Part shown: piece after piece, positions 32,477-44,199 of the stretch
Position numbering within the stretch: the first letter of the stretch is position 1
Layout of the letters: each line of letters starts with the position of its first letter
Assembly: GCF_030247195.1 (NCBI RefSeq)
Contig: NC_080672.1
Span: 362,630,271 to 362,694,270, forward strand
Source: Topomyia yanbarensis
Lineage: Eukaryota; Arthropoda; Insecta; Diptera; Culicidae
Direction: 5' to 3'
Length of the DNA stretch: 64,000 nucleotides
Program-made: the position numbers and the translations under genes
Notes under the pieces: generated by a model
What the model saw: the letters and a program-made list of their open reading frames with translations, nothing else
Told to the model about the DNA's origin: nothing
The model's database searches: none

Positions 32477-35400
32477 TTAGTGAGTGCTTCGATTCGTTGC
32501 TCCATAGGTCCTGCTTTGGCCAGCATCACGTGCACAGAGGTGCTGCTGAGGAAATTCATTCAGGAAGGCAAGTAGTGCCTCTTCGTGCGCTGGTTCGTTT
32601 GCCAGTGTTTCTCGAATCGAGGAGGGCAAGTTGTGATGCGGCCGTAGGTTGTCGAACTCCCTGCAGTTTATTAGTAGGTGCTCCACCGTGAGTCTAGTGC
32701 TGCTAGATGTACATATTGGAGGGTCGACGCGGGTAATGGTGTCGGCATGGGTGAGCCTCGTATGTCCCACGCGGAGGCGGGATAGCGCTCTTTGTTCAAC
32801 TCGGTTTTCGCGGTCTGTCCACTTTTCGAGGTCTCCCTTTACCTTCTGAGGGTAGCCTCGGAGGGTCCTCCAGTGAGTGATGAAGTGTTCAGAGGTCATC
32901 GCCTTGAATTCCCTGATGATGTCGGATGACGGTACATCATTAGAGAATAGGGCGCGAGAGTGTCGCCCGAGCGCGGCCAAGTGGTCAGCATTTTCGTTCA
33001 ACCATCGTTTGTTCAACCATCTGCAGGAATTTGGCTCTGTCAGCCCGGGGAGGATCGCCTGCTCTGGTGGATACAGCCAGACTGATGTCAATGTTTGGAC
33101 CGCGGTCGTGCCAGGCGCGGTTGTTGACCCGATGTAGCTGTGCGACTGTGGGAAGAGGGGCATTGGAAAGCATAGTGTGTATGCCCATAGCTGTTTGTAG
33201 TAGATGGCATTCATCACCCGATGTTTTTTCTAGGAACCCCATGGCTCGTCTTAGAACGGCTACTGCCACTGCCTACCGACAGGGAAGGACGCCGGTTTCG
33301 ACGCAGGCAGCTTCGGCGGGGGTGCTTGGCAGCAGGTTTGAGGCTGATCTGATTGCTCCGTGATACAGCGGTGCGAGGATATCGATTAAACCCTCCCAAT
33401 TACGACTGGTTATTTCAAGGCCATAGAACAGACGACTGTGGATGAGGGCCTTGCTGATGTTAAGTGCGCTTTGCCTATTCCACCACGGGTGTTTCGAACT
33501 GATGGTGCGGACAAGACGTTTCCTGCTTTCGCAATCCTTTTTCACCCGTCGAAAGTGTAAAAGGAACGTCATCTTACGGTCGATTATCACGCCAAGTATT
33601 TTTGGCTCTTTACAGAATGGTATTACTGTTCCAGCGAGTTTGACCGGCCGGTCGGTGGCTAAGTGGTAAGAGTTGCAACAGTGTGAAATAGCGCATTTTG
33701 GGGCGGAGATGCTGAAACCGACCGAGTTGGCCCACCGACCAACGGCGTTTACGGCAGCCTGCAGCTTTAGTCTAGTGCGGTCGGTCGTTTTCCCGGTCGC
33801 TACAAGAATCACGTCGTCTGCGTAGATAAATACAAATATGCCTTTCGGGAGCGTGGCAAAGAGGGAGTTCATGCTGACTAGGAATAGTGTGACAGCCAGC
33901 GCCAAGCCTTGGGGTACCCCGTTTGCCTCCCAAAATAGGTCTGATTGGTTTCCTGCGATACCTACCCTGAAGCTTCGGTCACTAATGTATTGTTTTATGA
34001 AGCAGCCAAGGTTTCCGCGGATGTCCCATTGATGCAGCTGGCGAAGCATTCCTTCGCGCCATACCGTGTAGTATGCCGTGGCGAGATCAAGGATGGCAAT
34101 GTCCGCATGCAGGTCGTTGGCTATGGTGTCGCTTAAAATTTCGCCGAGGCAGCCTAAATGAATACTTGTACCGAGTCCCTTTCGGAAAGCGAACTGCCGA
34201 CGATCAAGAAGATCCTGTTCCTCGAGGAGGGTTAACAGGCGTCTGTTCACCATGTTTTCCATCGTTTTCCCAATGCAGGGGAGGAGACTGATGGGTCGGA
34301 AGTCATTCGGGCTTCTGGTTCCTTCGCATTTCTTCGGGATGGGGATCATAAGGGCGATTCTCCAGTTGTCGGGTAGGGGCTCGCCTCCCCAGATCCTGTT
34401 GAATCCGTCTAGTACGCGCACGCTTGGCAACTGGAGGTAGTTGTCTTAACAGAGGATAACCGACGTCGTCGAGTCCGGCAGACTTGCCTTTTGCTGTGCT
34501 TAGAGCAGTGGCAAGTTCCACCCGGAGCAAGGTATGTTGTAATTTTGACTCGCTTCTGGCATGAAGATTGTAGGAGTAGCTTCTGTGGCTGTCTTCGTTT
34601 TGAGAAAGGAGGGTAGGAGGGAGGAGTCCTCCGAGATCGACGCGAAGTGTTTCCCGATTTCGTTTGCAATTTCCGAAGGTTCAACTGTCGTGGTACCGTT
34701 GAGCGATAGTTCAAAACCGTTTGTCTTCTTTTGCCACTAAGGGCATTTACCCTTCTCCACAGTTCCGCAGTCGACGATTCGGAACTTATCCCGCCCAGGA
34801 AGGCTGTCCAGCAGGCCTCCTTGGCTTTCGCGATGGCTTGTCTAGCCTGATTCCTGAAATGTCGAAAGTCCGCCGATCGCTCATCCCATTGATGATGGTC
34901 AGGGGGAGTATTTTTAAGAGCTCGAAGAGCTTTTCGTCGATCTTTGATTGCCTTCGCTACTTCTGGGTTCCACCAGTGAACCGCCCGGTTTGGTGGTGCT
35001 CCGCTAGTTCGCGGGATGCATGATTTTGCGGCCTGAGTCATAACTTGTACGAGTTCCTCTGGGGAGTGATTGCGATCTCGATCGAGAGCGTCCGAAATGT
35101 TGTCTTCGTAGGTGGGCCAATCCGCTCGATCGTAGATCCAACGGCGGCGTCGCGACGTGGATGGGGGCAATCGACCATGAGAGATTGTGATAGGAAGATG
35201 ATCACTGTTCCCGATGTCGGCTAGGACCGACCATCCGCAGGCTCCGGCGATGGAGCTAGAGCATATAGTTAAGTCTATGGCGGATGTGGATCGGCCCCGG
35301 AGAAAGATTATACTGCCATCGTTTAGCGTCACGGCATCGCTATCTTCAACTGCGTCGATAATGGCGTTGCCGCGATGGCAACACCTTTTTGATCCCCACA

Positions 35401-36325
35401 CTGTGTGATGCGCGTTGAAGTCACCCATTAGTATGAACGGGGTCTGCAGTTGCTTGAACAGATTCCGCAATTTGTATATGGATGCCACCGCGCATTTTAT
35501 AGGGAAATTGATCTTTCTGGCGACGACGATCAGGTCGGTGTCCAGTTTTACAAACTCGGACGGAAGGTCAGCTCTAGTTCGTAGGCCTACCGTCTGGTAT
35601 AGGTTTGATCCGTTAGCTGAATCCCAGGTGTAACGGTGCCCGAACCACGGTGATGGATCCGTATCGCATTTTATGTGTGTCTCTTGGATAGCGAGACAGA
35701 TGGGCGCTGAGCGAGCAATCATGTGTTGGAGGTCACCTAGATTTGTTCTCAGGCCGTTGCTGTTCCACTGAATGGCCAGTGTGTAGTTTGTTCCTACGGG
35801 TAGAGGGTCAGAGATACGGTTAGGACCCCGATTCCTCGCCGGTCGGCTGCTGGGCCTTGTCGAAGTTGGTAGAACGGGCGGTGGGGGGAACGCCGCGGTT
35901 TTGCTTATAGGGAGCGCTTGGCCTGTTTGTGCTTTTGTGTAAAGGGTAGAGGCGACAGCAATTGGGATCTGGTGAGTTATAATATGGTGGGAACTTACCC
36001 GGGAGGGACCCGGGTTCACCGCGCCGGCAACCGTCGGGGACTCTTTGGATGTCTCCAGCACTTCCCGAGTCGGGGGCGGCGCGAGGGAGGGGGCTTTTTT
36101 GATGCATGCGTTTTTGTTGTTATTGCTAATCTGGTGTGAATCCGAGCAAACGGATTCTGCTGACGGACTAGTGGAACAGGTATTGATATTCCGTTGCGGC
36201 TCGTTCGAATCGCTGTTCCCGTAGTGGAACCGTACTGGGTGCCACGAGCATTCGGCAACAGGGCTTGGGTGACGGGGATAACGGTTGATGTTGCTGTGGT
36301 CTGAGCGTTTGGGGGTGGAATCCAA
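32477..36325 (-). pseudogene. ORF2 of the inner non-LTR retrotransposon (endonuclease + RT)
   Basis: The apurinic-type endonuclease lies in the frame 36325-34409 (IQWNSNGLRTN, AIQETHIK, GDFNAHHTVWGS and NSDHLPITIS). The reverse transcriptase is in the frame 34430-33273, with NDFRPISLLPCIGKTMENMV, LDLATAYYTVW (motif A), GVPQGLALAVTLFL (motif B) and FIYADDVIL (the YADD catalytic box). The C-terminal region is in 33269-32477, ending with RLRVGHTRLTH and LTVEHLLINC. Frameshifts at the EN-RT junction (about 34410-34430) and near 33270 and 33000-33217 disrupt it, but every catalytic motif is still visible, so it is relatively young. No RNase H was found between RT and the Cys motif. Motif A has TAY in place of the more usual KAFD. 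It lies antisense to MARCHF6. The superclade (I/R1/Loner) is uncertain. Confidence 0.85.
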
Positions 36326-36507
36326 GTTGTTGAGTTCTTTGTGTGCTACTGAACGGGTTGGCGTGTCGGGCGAGTGATTGTAGTTCAGAATTTCGATGAT
36401 TGACGGCCGGGTGCCGTCTGGTAGGTGTTGGCTGGAAGGGTTTAGGGACAGTCGGTTGGTTGCTGTTGCATTTAGTCTAAAAGTACTTGCCTAGGTAAAA
36501 CCCGGGC

Positions 36508-38729
36508 TAGAGCTTCCATTTCCCGACGGTTTTCAGCTTCCCGGGATTCAGGAAATAAATAATAAATTTCCCGGGAAATCCCGGGATCCCGGGAATAAAG
36601 AAGAAAAATATAAAGGTGAATGATTTTCTTGAAAACAAAAGAATAAATCGAAAAGTTTTCAAATCCGTTTGATTGCATGTATATATGTTAGGGTGGGGCA
36701 AAATGATCGTTTTTTCAGCACAGCACTTTTTTGGTTCCTTTTGGGGTCCCAAAAAACTGTGCAAAATTTGGGGTCGATTGGTGTTGACCCGGCGTAGCGC
36801 ATTGCGTTTGAAATTTATATGGAGATTAGTATGGGAAAACCTACATTTCTGCATTTTTAATTCTACAGACTACAATTCTTCCTGTAGTATGCCAACAAAT
36901 AAATAGAAGTTTAGTCCAGGATATGCTGAACAACTTTGCCGAAGGATGTATGGAGTTAGAATGTCTATAAGCCGAGTTATAGCTGTTCAAAGTTCAATAC
37001 ATCGAATTAAATGCCAAAAATCATTTTTATTGCCAACACTGCGGGTGTACCAATGGTATTTCATATAGCATTCCAAAATAACATTATTTTTTTAGATTTA
37101 CCACATTGGTATGTTTGGATGAATTATTCAAAAGCCTTAGCTCAATTTCATGAGGTAGTTGAGCAATAGGGCGTAATGAGGGGTGATGGGGGGGGGGCTT
37201 TAATATGTAGCAATTCGAACTGAAGTGTTGTCGAGTTGGAATGTTCAGATGAATTATTTCAAAACATTTACACATTGTACTACGCATAATAGTAACGATG
37301 AAATAAAACATACTGTATCCATTTGCCTTGACTTTTATCAATAGAAGTTATGTTACAGACTGAATTTAATTCGATGTATCGAACTTTGAACAGCTATAAC
37401 TTGGCTTAGAGACATTCTAACACCATAGATCCTTCGGCAAAGTTGTTCAGCATATCCTGGACTATACTTCTATCTATTTGTTGGCATACTACAAGAAGAA
37501 TTGTAGTCGGTAGAATTAAAAATGCAAAAATGTAGGTTTTCCCATACTAACCTCCATACAAATTTCAAACGCAATGCGCCACGCCGGGTCAACACCAATC
37601 GACCCCAAATTTTGCACAGTTGTTTGGGACCCCAAAAAGTACCAAAAAAGTGCTGTGCTCGGTTGATGCGGCTATGATTACGTTTTTCCATATAACAATG
37701 CCCCACCCTAATATATGTCCTAAAGGCAGTTGGCAGAAAATGGCGATTTGGTGGCCTACACATCATTCAATCATTCGATAACTCGTCAATAAGTTTACGC
37801 AACATCAACGTCTTTTCATGATTTTTCTTGGCTATGTATAACCTAAATTTTAGTAATTACGATTACAATTGGGACTAAACGCAGCTGCTGGAGTTACTGT
37901 CCAAAATCGGAATTCGTTGTTCTGATACGATGGAAATGTAACCAATTTAATGCAAAGCACCTTCTTTAGTAATCTTGAATGAAAAGATCGAGCTGCTTCA
38001 GGGTAGTGTGCAGTTACTTCTGATCAAATGAGAAAATGTGTTATATGGAATCCATTTCCGTCACAGTAAGATCAGCATCATTTCGAATTAAGTGTGAATC
38101 AAAATCAAGCAGATAATGGACAAACTGTACAGCGATGGACGAAACCCACCATCGATTTCTTGTTACGGGTGAGTATCTGGATTGTTTGATCTTATCCCTT
38201 CAAAAATCTTTTCTGCATCCTTGAAAGCGACATTCAAAGAGTTTGGATGCACATGATGTTGGACAGATACAGCGTTATGTATTTCTTTTCATACATTCAA
38301 AAATTTACAGATATTACACCTACGGTATAACAAATTAAACGAAATATGCATTCGATGAACCGACCAAATATTTCTGCAGACGTTCTAGAAACATTCCTTA
38401 TTTTAAATAACGTTTGCGTTAAGCATTATATCACTAAAAACCATCCCAAGTTTTGTAACATACACTCATCGATTTTTTAAGAAAGTACCGCGCGTCACAA
38501 ATGCTACAATCTGCGTTCACTACTCAATCCAAATGTTTGCCGGTAAAAATATTTCCTACAGAATTTCTTTCGCAGAACGTAAGCCTTTTGGAATAAATTA
38601 AAAATCGTTTTTTCCCGGGATTCCCGAATCCCGCGAATGAGAAAACACAATTTCCCGGGAAGCGGGAATCCCGGGAAATCCAAAAATCCCGGGATTCCCG
38701 GGAAATAATTTCCCGGGATGGAAGCTCTA
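36508..38729. mobile_element. hAT-like element with 8-bp TSD ACCCGGGC inside the retrotransposon
   Basis: The terminal inverted repeats TAGAGCTTCCA / TGGAAGCTCTA are perfect, and 8-bp direct repeats ACCCGGGC flank them at 36500-36507 and 38730-38737. The subterminal regions on both sides are packed with TTCCCGGGAA and CCCGGGATTCCCGGG blocks, like transposase-binding arrays. The insertion lies in the spacer between ORF1 and ORF2. No transposase frame is readable. The right half (37.7-38.5 kb) is unique-looking sequence with no frame I can support. It is itself the host of the foldback 36689-37710. Confidence 0.88.
36689..37710. mobile_element. 1-kb foldback element with 8-bp TSD ATATATGT, nested in the hAT-like element
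   Basis: It begins TAGGGTGGGGCA and ends TGCCCCACCCTA, with ATATATGT on both sides (36681-36688 and 37711-37718). The arms of roughly 330 bases are near-identical inverses (for example GGGGTCGATTGGTGTTGACC and AGCATATCCTGGACTA). The loop is non-coding. The 8-bp duplication and TAGGG ends fit hAT-like MITEs. Open frames in both arms (36673-36906 plus, 37470-37766 minus) are the same sequence read twice. Confidence 0.9.
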
Positions 38730-39016
38730 ACCCGGGCCCGCGTCAACAGCCGCCGGGGGTGTATCGGGAGGACCCGGAACGTCCCCGGTCGGGGTCGACG
38801 CGGGAGGATTGTTTGTTTTGTTTCGGCTGTTGAATTTAATTGCTTTTGTTGTTTGCTGACTGCCGGGTTACGCGTTTGCGAGCTGTTGTGTTTATTCCGA
38901 GATGGTGAATGGGTTGTCGGGGTCCGATGAGGGTGCCTGATTTAGGTTGTTCAGTGATGCTGTTGAGCTGAAGCGGGACCAAGACATTGTGGAGTCATTG
39001 TTGGGTGTTAGCAGAG

Positions 39017-40233
39017 TCATGTCGGGAGCTGCTTTGGAGTTCGGGCTTCTAGATTTATCAGTGCCACTTTTTCTTTCTGGCGATTGGATCTTCTAGGTTC
39101 CGACAGGCTGAACGGGCCGATAGAAGTTCCCGCAACGGGGGTTCGATCAATAAACTTGCCCTTTTTGGCTTTCGTTCCCGTAAAAGCGTTTTCGTTGGTG
39201 TTCTCGGAGAGGTTGGTGGACTGATGTTTGTAAATTTCGATTACGGCTTGTCGGAGTTTGGCTATTTCGGCGGAGGCTGCTTGCAGCTGTTTGGCCTGCT
39301 TGACACAGTGTTCCTTGAGAATATTGATCATCTGGTCTTTATTGTCTTATGCGCTTTGAGCTTTGCTTTCCTTCAGGGTTGCTAGTTCGTTTTGTAGCTG
39401 GGCTATGATTGTGTCCCTTTCGTCGTCGTTGGTGTTTGCTTTGATGGTGCTGGCATAGGTTGGGATTTGCGATCGTTTGGTTATTAGAGCTCTGGCTCCG
39501 GGATAGGTGATGTTATTGTCGATTTTTGCTTTGGTAATCATTTCCTCCTCAATGAATTTGAGACACTCCCGGCCACGTGTCGAGTGTCCTTGTTCGCAGT
39601 TGATACAGAGGCTTGGGTTGACAAAGGGGCTTTTCCTTTGATGTTTCATGTTCTTTGCTGCAGTTCAGGCAGGCGGCGGGGTTTGGGCAGAAACGCCCGA
39701 AGTGCCCGCACTTCAAGCACATCATCGACAGTGGGTAGTACGGGCAAATACTGGTGCGCAGTAGACCAATATACACGTGCTCCGGAAGGATGGAACCTGA
39801 GAATGATAGGATAACCAGTGGTGTGTTCGTCGGTTTTTTGTCGACCATTTTTGTGATTCTCCGAACTTTCGTGACCCCCTGAGTCTTCAGCTCTTCTAGC
39901 TTCTTCTACGTCTTTTGTGTCGGGATCGTAGATAACGCCCTGTACTATGTTGAGTGTTGGGTGGGGGATGATCTCCACCTTTTGGCCGCCTATGAGCTGG
40001 TTCATTTTCTGTAGTGCTATAACGGTTTTCTTGGATCGGGTTCTCAGTACATATATGTATCCCTTTGCCTCTTTTGTTGCGCTCACCAGCTTTCTTGGGT
40101 CAGTCTCAAGCACAGCTTGTACCGATTTCAGGATAAGGAAGGGATCGGCGGGAAGACGTTGTTCCGTGTTTCTTGGCTCGTCGATTGCTCTTAATAGTAG
40201 GGTCTGTTGGTCAATTACGTCCCCGGAGTTCAT
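39017..40233 (-). pseudogene. ORF1 (gag-like) of the inner non-LTR retrotransposon
   Basis: Nucleic-acid-binding ORF1 of the same element, upstream of ORF2 on the minus strand. It begins MNSGDVIDQQTLLLRAIDEP near 40233. An RRM-like gag core follows (about 40100-39930, KGYIYVLRTRSKKTVIALQK), then a frame change near 39880. The zinc-knuckle region has MCLKCGHFGRFCPNPAACLNC followed, after another frame change near 39640, by LCINCEQGHSTRGREC. A Lys/Glu-rich helix and a final frame (39331-39017) ending in TPKQLPT close it. At least three frames are needed, so it is not translatable as it stands. The CCHC knuckles are typical of I-group ORF1 proteins. The spacer to ORF2 holds the hAT-like insertion. 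Confidence 0.82.
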
Positions 40234-40842
40234 GTAGCCGGGGAGAGATCGACTAAGGGTTGGTTCCCCGCCCCAATCGGGGGGAGGGCGGGCGCGGTAT
40301 TTTGTTATTGTTGGTGAAGTTCGTCACAAAACTCTCGTACAAGTCACTACACACACGGGCACCGGTTCGACTCTAGGGTTCGCTACTACACACTCATATA
40401 AATCGCCGACGGTCGGCAATTTAATGGAGACGCAAGTTTTTCACTTAGTTTAAATATTTGGTTTGGTGAAGGCGCGGTCGCGTTTATCGATTTGAAGTTT
40501 CGGTGGAGGCGCGAGTTGTTTACCTACTTGTGAGTCTGCGCTCATGTTATCTGGTACAACTTTGGATGTCCAATTTTCTCGCGAAAATGCCGTAGTAAGC
40601 TTTGAATTTTGCTAAATTGGGTCGGGAATGACCCTTTGGCGGCTCCGCGGCCCCTTGGGGTGAGACGGACCCGTAGGGAAGCGACTTTTGATGCACTTGA
40701 TATTCGCACTACTGATCGGGAGAATTGACACTGCACTCGTGTGAACTATCGCTGGGGTAGCGAAATACGATTGGAGCCGGATGGCTGAGGCCGAGATTGA
40801 AAGAAAGATCCGGGTGGCGTAGGCCGAGCACTTATTTTCCAG
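40234..40842 (-). other. Presumed 5' UTR of the inner retrotransposon
   Basis: G+C-richer sequence upstream of ORF1, with no frame of note, ending where the RT remnant of the older element begins. The exact 5' end and any target duplication were not recognised. Confidence 0.45.
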
Positions 40843-40846
40843 GCGA

Positions 40847-41444
40847 TCACGAGCCAGAGAGAGAAAAAAATAAACTCAACCGATCACTCCAAGTGGTTGA
40901 TACGATCTGACCAGCTTTTTCTACCACCGAGACGATATGCTTTCTATGCGTTAAGAGTCGGTCGAAAACGTATCCAATATGGGGGTGCGTGTTGACCAGC
41001 TCTATGTTTTCTCCCCGTACTTTTATCTTAATGTGATCGGTGCTTCTTCTAGTGAACGGAATTACGACTGACTTGTGCGGACATACACATACAGACACAT
41101 ACAGATTCCAGTTTGTCGAGAATTCGCCTGCCATCACGATGATTGCAAAGTGATCTGCAAATTGTACCAGTTCTCCGTTTCCCCTAGAAAGGTCGTATGA
41201 ACAATAGCGGAGATAGAGGGCATCCTTGTGGAAGTACCTCAGTGACCTCCATCTCGATTGTGCTAGGCTCCATTCTTAGCAACATTTTGCGACTCCTCAG
41301 GTATTCGAATAGCCATGAGACTAGTTTTCCGGGTATGCCTGCTTCTGCCAAGGTCTTAGGTAGGGCTGTAGTGTTTACCGAGTCGTACGCTTTGCTCACG
41401 TCCAAAAAGATAACAAAAACCTCTTTTTTTCGCATTCTTTGCAT
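40847..41444 (-). pseudogene. Reverse transcriptase remnant of the older I-like element
   Basis: Motif A is intact (VFVIFLDVSKAYDSVNTTAL), as is motif B (LPQGCPLSPLLF). After a frame change near 41184 the catalytic box reads QFADH instead of the expected (F/Y)ADD, so an essential aspartate is lost. Later, SVVIPFTRR and HIGYVFDRLLTHRKHI are recognisable thumb-side motifs. The frame is cut at about 40847, next to the inner element. The RNase H that should follow is at 31.3-32.46 kb. Between 41445 and 42110 further decayed RT sequence is present in broken frames. Confidence 0.78.
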
Positions 41445-42110
41445 CGTGGATCGAGCTGACTACGTAGTGTAGATGCTTAAACGTGCTTTCTAAACCCGAA
41501 GGAGAGTGCAGGTAGTAGCTGTTCGATGGTCGCTAGTTCTGTTAATCGGTTCTTGACTACTGAGTTAATGAGTTAGTTCTTGGGGATCGGCCTTACCTCC
41601 GTAACTCGCCATGACTTTGATATATTTTTGGAGACGAACACTCTGGTCAGCATATCGCAAATTTTGGCTAGCATATCTGGGTTTAATAGTTTGAGCAGAC
41701 ATTGGGACCCGGGGCAGAATGGCTTTTTCTTTGACTCCTCGTTTTTCTGGCCATTTCATAACCATCAAGCGTCTTGGCGGTAGTCACCATCGGTAGCTGT
41801 ATTGAGTGAAATTTGTCGCTGAAATAGAGATCCATAAACTGCGTGGCCTCTACTTCCGTGAGGTCGATCTACTTTTTGTGTTTTCCAGTAAGCGCTGTGT
41901 CTACTCCTTTGACTAGATTCCAAAGCTGCCTGACCGGTGTACACTCGTCGATTTTTTCGGTCAGTTCCCTTACGTAGCCGCGTTTGTCTTCCTCACTTCC
42001 TTTTTGAATAGAGCTCTCTCTTTTTGGAGTAGGATGAAGTTGGATTGGTTTCAGTAGTATGCTCGGAGTGCTTCTCTTTTAGAGGTGTAGAGTGTGCCAG
42101 TTTCTTCCGT

Positions 42111-42902
42111 TCACCAAGGTTTGAGAGAATTGATCTTTTTATTATTAAGTGTGTAGCAGGAGTTTTTTACCGCTTCTTCGATTACTGATTCCTTCTCTTC
42201 TGGACAGTAGATGAATTGTGGTCTGATGCCGTTCAATTTTTCTACCAAATTGCGTTTGTTGATCTTGGTGAAGGTCCTTCCGGTTTTTGAGATTTTGTTG
42301 GTGATTTCCAATCGGATAGTCATATGGATACTACCGAACTCTTCCTCTTGCACCGACCAATTGGACTTTCTCGCCAAACCCATTGTTGTAAGCGTGAGAT
42401 CAATTGCTGAGTTCTTTTCGCCCGGGAGGTTGATCATTTTTGGGGTGCCATCATTAAGCAGAATCAAGTCGGATCGGTCGATGAAGCTGCGTAGCAGTTT
42501 CACACTGTTGCATGCGTGGTAATCCGGGCTCCACGAAGGATGGTAAGCATTAAAATCGGCTCCAATGACCGGCTCCACCTTCAGACATTTCACGAACGCG
42601 AAGAACTTTTGTAGATCCTCCTTACATACGTTTACATGTCGTCTGATCGGCTGTAGGTAAGCCGATATGAGGTAGATCGGGTCGAAGCCCTTCGCTATTA
42701 TGATCCTGACCATTTCCATAGCCTCGAATTTCGGAAAGAAAAACCCTTCATGTCCTATTTCCTCGTGTATCAGAATTCCTACGTCGCCATATCCTTCCGA
42801 ACGTCTACTGGAGATTAGAGTGTGTGCTTTAAAGTTGAAGGGTTCTTTGTCTTTTAGCCAGATCTCTTGTAGGAGTGCCACTTGTACCTTGTTTGAGGTC
42901 AT
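42111..42902 (-). pseudogene. Endonuclease remnant of the older I-like element
   Basis: A 263-codon open frame with the exonuclease-endonuclease-phosphatase fold of non-LTR ORF2: VALLQEIWLKDKEPF, VGILIHEEIG, VIGADFNAYHPSWSPDYHA (the catalytic DFN.HH-type loop), AIDLTLTTMG and a SIHMTIRLE segment where SDH is expected, so the catalytic histidine motif has decayed. It lies upstream (minus strand) of the RT remnant at 40847-41444 and downstream of the ORF1 remnant at 43380-43873, the normal order for one element. Confidence 0.82.
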
Positions 42903-43233
42903 GCATGTGTAGAGTTCTTTTTTCTCAGTTTATCGGATGCTTTGTATGTTGTGTTGAATAATGTTGAAGATTTTAAGCTCCATTAGCTATTTTGGGTGAA
43001 TTATTCTGGAGTTCCGTGTCGTATTTTTCCTTGATTAATTGTTGTAAGTCCATGCTGACCTCGATTAGAAGTTGATCCGTGTTAATCTCTATTCTTGCTT
43101 GTTGAATTTTTTGGCTCAATGTTCTCTGGATGCCACTTACTGGCTTTATCCAGTAGTTGCTCTGACAGAGAAGCATTAAGTCCTGTCGTAGTTGTTCGAG
43201 GAGTTTTTCAGTTTCCGTGACTGTGGGGATTAC

Positions 43234-43382
43234 TAGAGCACTCTAGTTAGAGTGTGGCTAAGAGGCCATGACGTATCCAAACGAACATGAAATTTGACGT
43301 ATTTCTATTGTGTATACGTCAAATTCCATGTTCGTTTGGATACGTCATGGCCTCTTGGCCACACTCTAACTAGAGTGCTCTA
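43234..43382. mobile_element. 149-bp palindromic MITE with 8-bp TSD GGGATTAC
   Basis: TAGAGCACTCTAGTTAGAGT runs inward and is mirrored exactly to ACTCTAACTAGAGTGCTCTA. The arms pair almost perfectly over about 70 bases around a 10-base loop. GGGATTAC lies at 43226-43233 and 43383-43390. It is inserted in the older I-like element near the ORF1/ORF2 boundary. Confidence 0.92.
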
Positions 43383-43390
43383 GGGATTAC

Positions 43391-43930
43391 CTCTTGCTAC
43401 TACACTGTAACTTTCCCTGGTCCCGACCTGGGGTGAGAGGGCGTTGCGATCGCACGAGGTGTTTTTAGTTTTAGTATTGTTTGCATCCCGGAACCCGGCT
43501 CGTTTCGGCACAGCACCAATGTACAACGGCTGAGTTGGTGGAAGGTCGGCCATTTCCAGAAAATCAGTTTCCAGTCCCGCAAAACGGTTTTGGGTTTTTA
43601 TGTACCTCTTTCCTGCTTCGGCATATGGGTCCTTGCTGATCTGCATCTTCTTCGCGATTTTTTTCCTCCTCTCTTACCTGGCACGATTTGTTGTATGGGG
43701 CGTGTGTTTGTTTGCAGTTTACACAGAAATGGGGACCCACACTTTTGACATTCGGCTCTTGCTCTTTTCCGCATACTCTGCATTTCACTTTTCCGGCGCA
43801 CTTTGAGCTTTTGTGTCCGAACTTTCAACAAAACGAATTCACAATATGTACAATACTGTTCGGAAGTTGACACCGTAGATGTTCATCGAACCTTGGGACC
43901 TCATACTTCAGCGGCTACAGATAGAGAAGA
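43391..43930 (-). pseudogene. ORF1 remnant of the older I-like element
   Basis: Overlapping minus-strand frames contain zinc-knuckle text CRVCGKEQEPNVKSVGPHFC, then VNCKQTHAPYNKSC, then Lys/Glu-rich and NPKPF sequence, and end near GLETDFLEMADLPP. Frame changes separate the parts. Position and strand match an ORF1 preceding the endonuclease remnant. Confidence 0.65.
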
Positions 43931-44199
43931 TCTACAAGTGACGCAGGTTTCGACTTCGCTTGCGTAACAGATGATTTGAGATTTTTAGTTTGACATCCTG
44001 GTATTTTCTCGATTTGTGGGCTTTTCCACGAATGTTTTCCTGCTTTGCGAGCGTGTTGTCATTTCTGCCTCTCCTTTTGCCTTTGTCAATAGAAAGGTAT
44101 TGCAATTGGTCTGAAAACCGACTTATTAACGGAGGCCGGGAGGGCCGAGTGACATATACCATTCGATTCAGTTCGACGAGTTCGGCAAATGTCTGTGTG

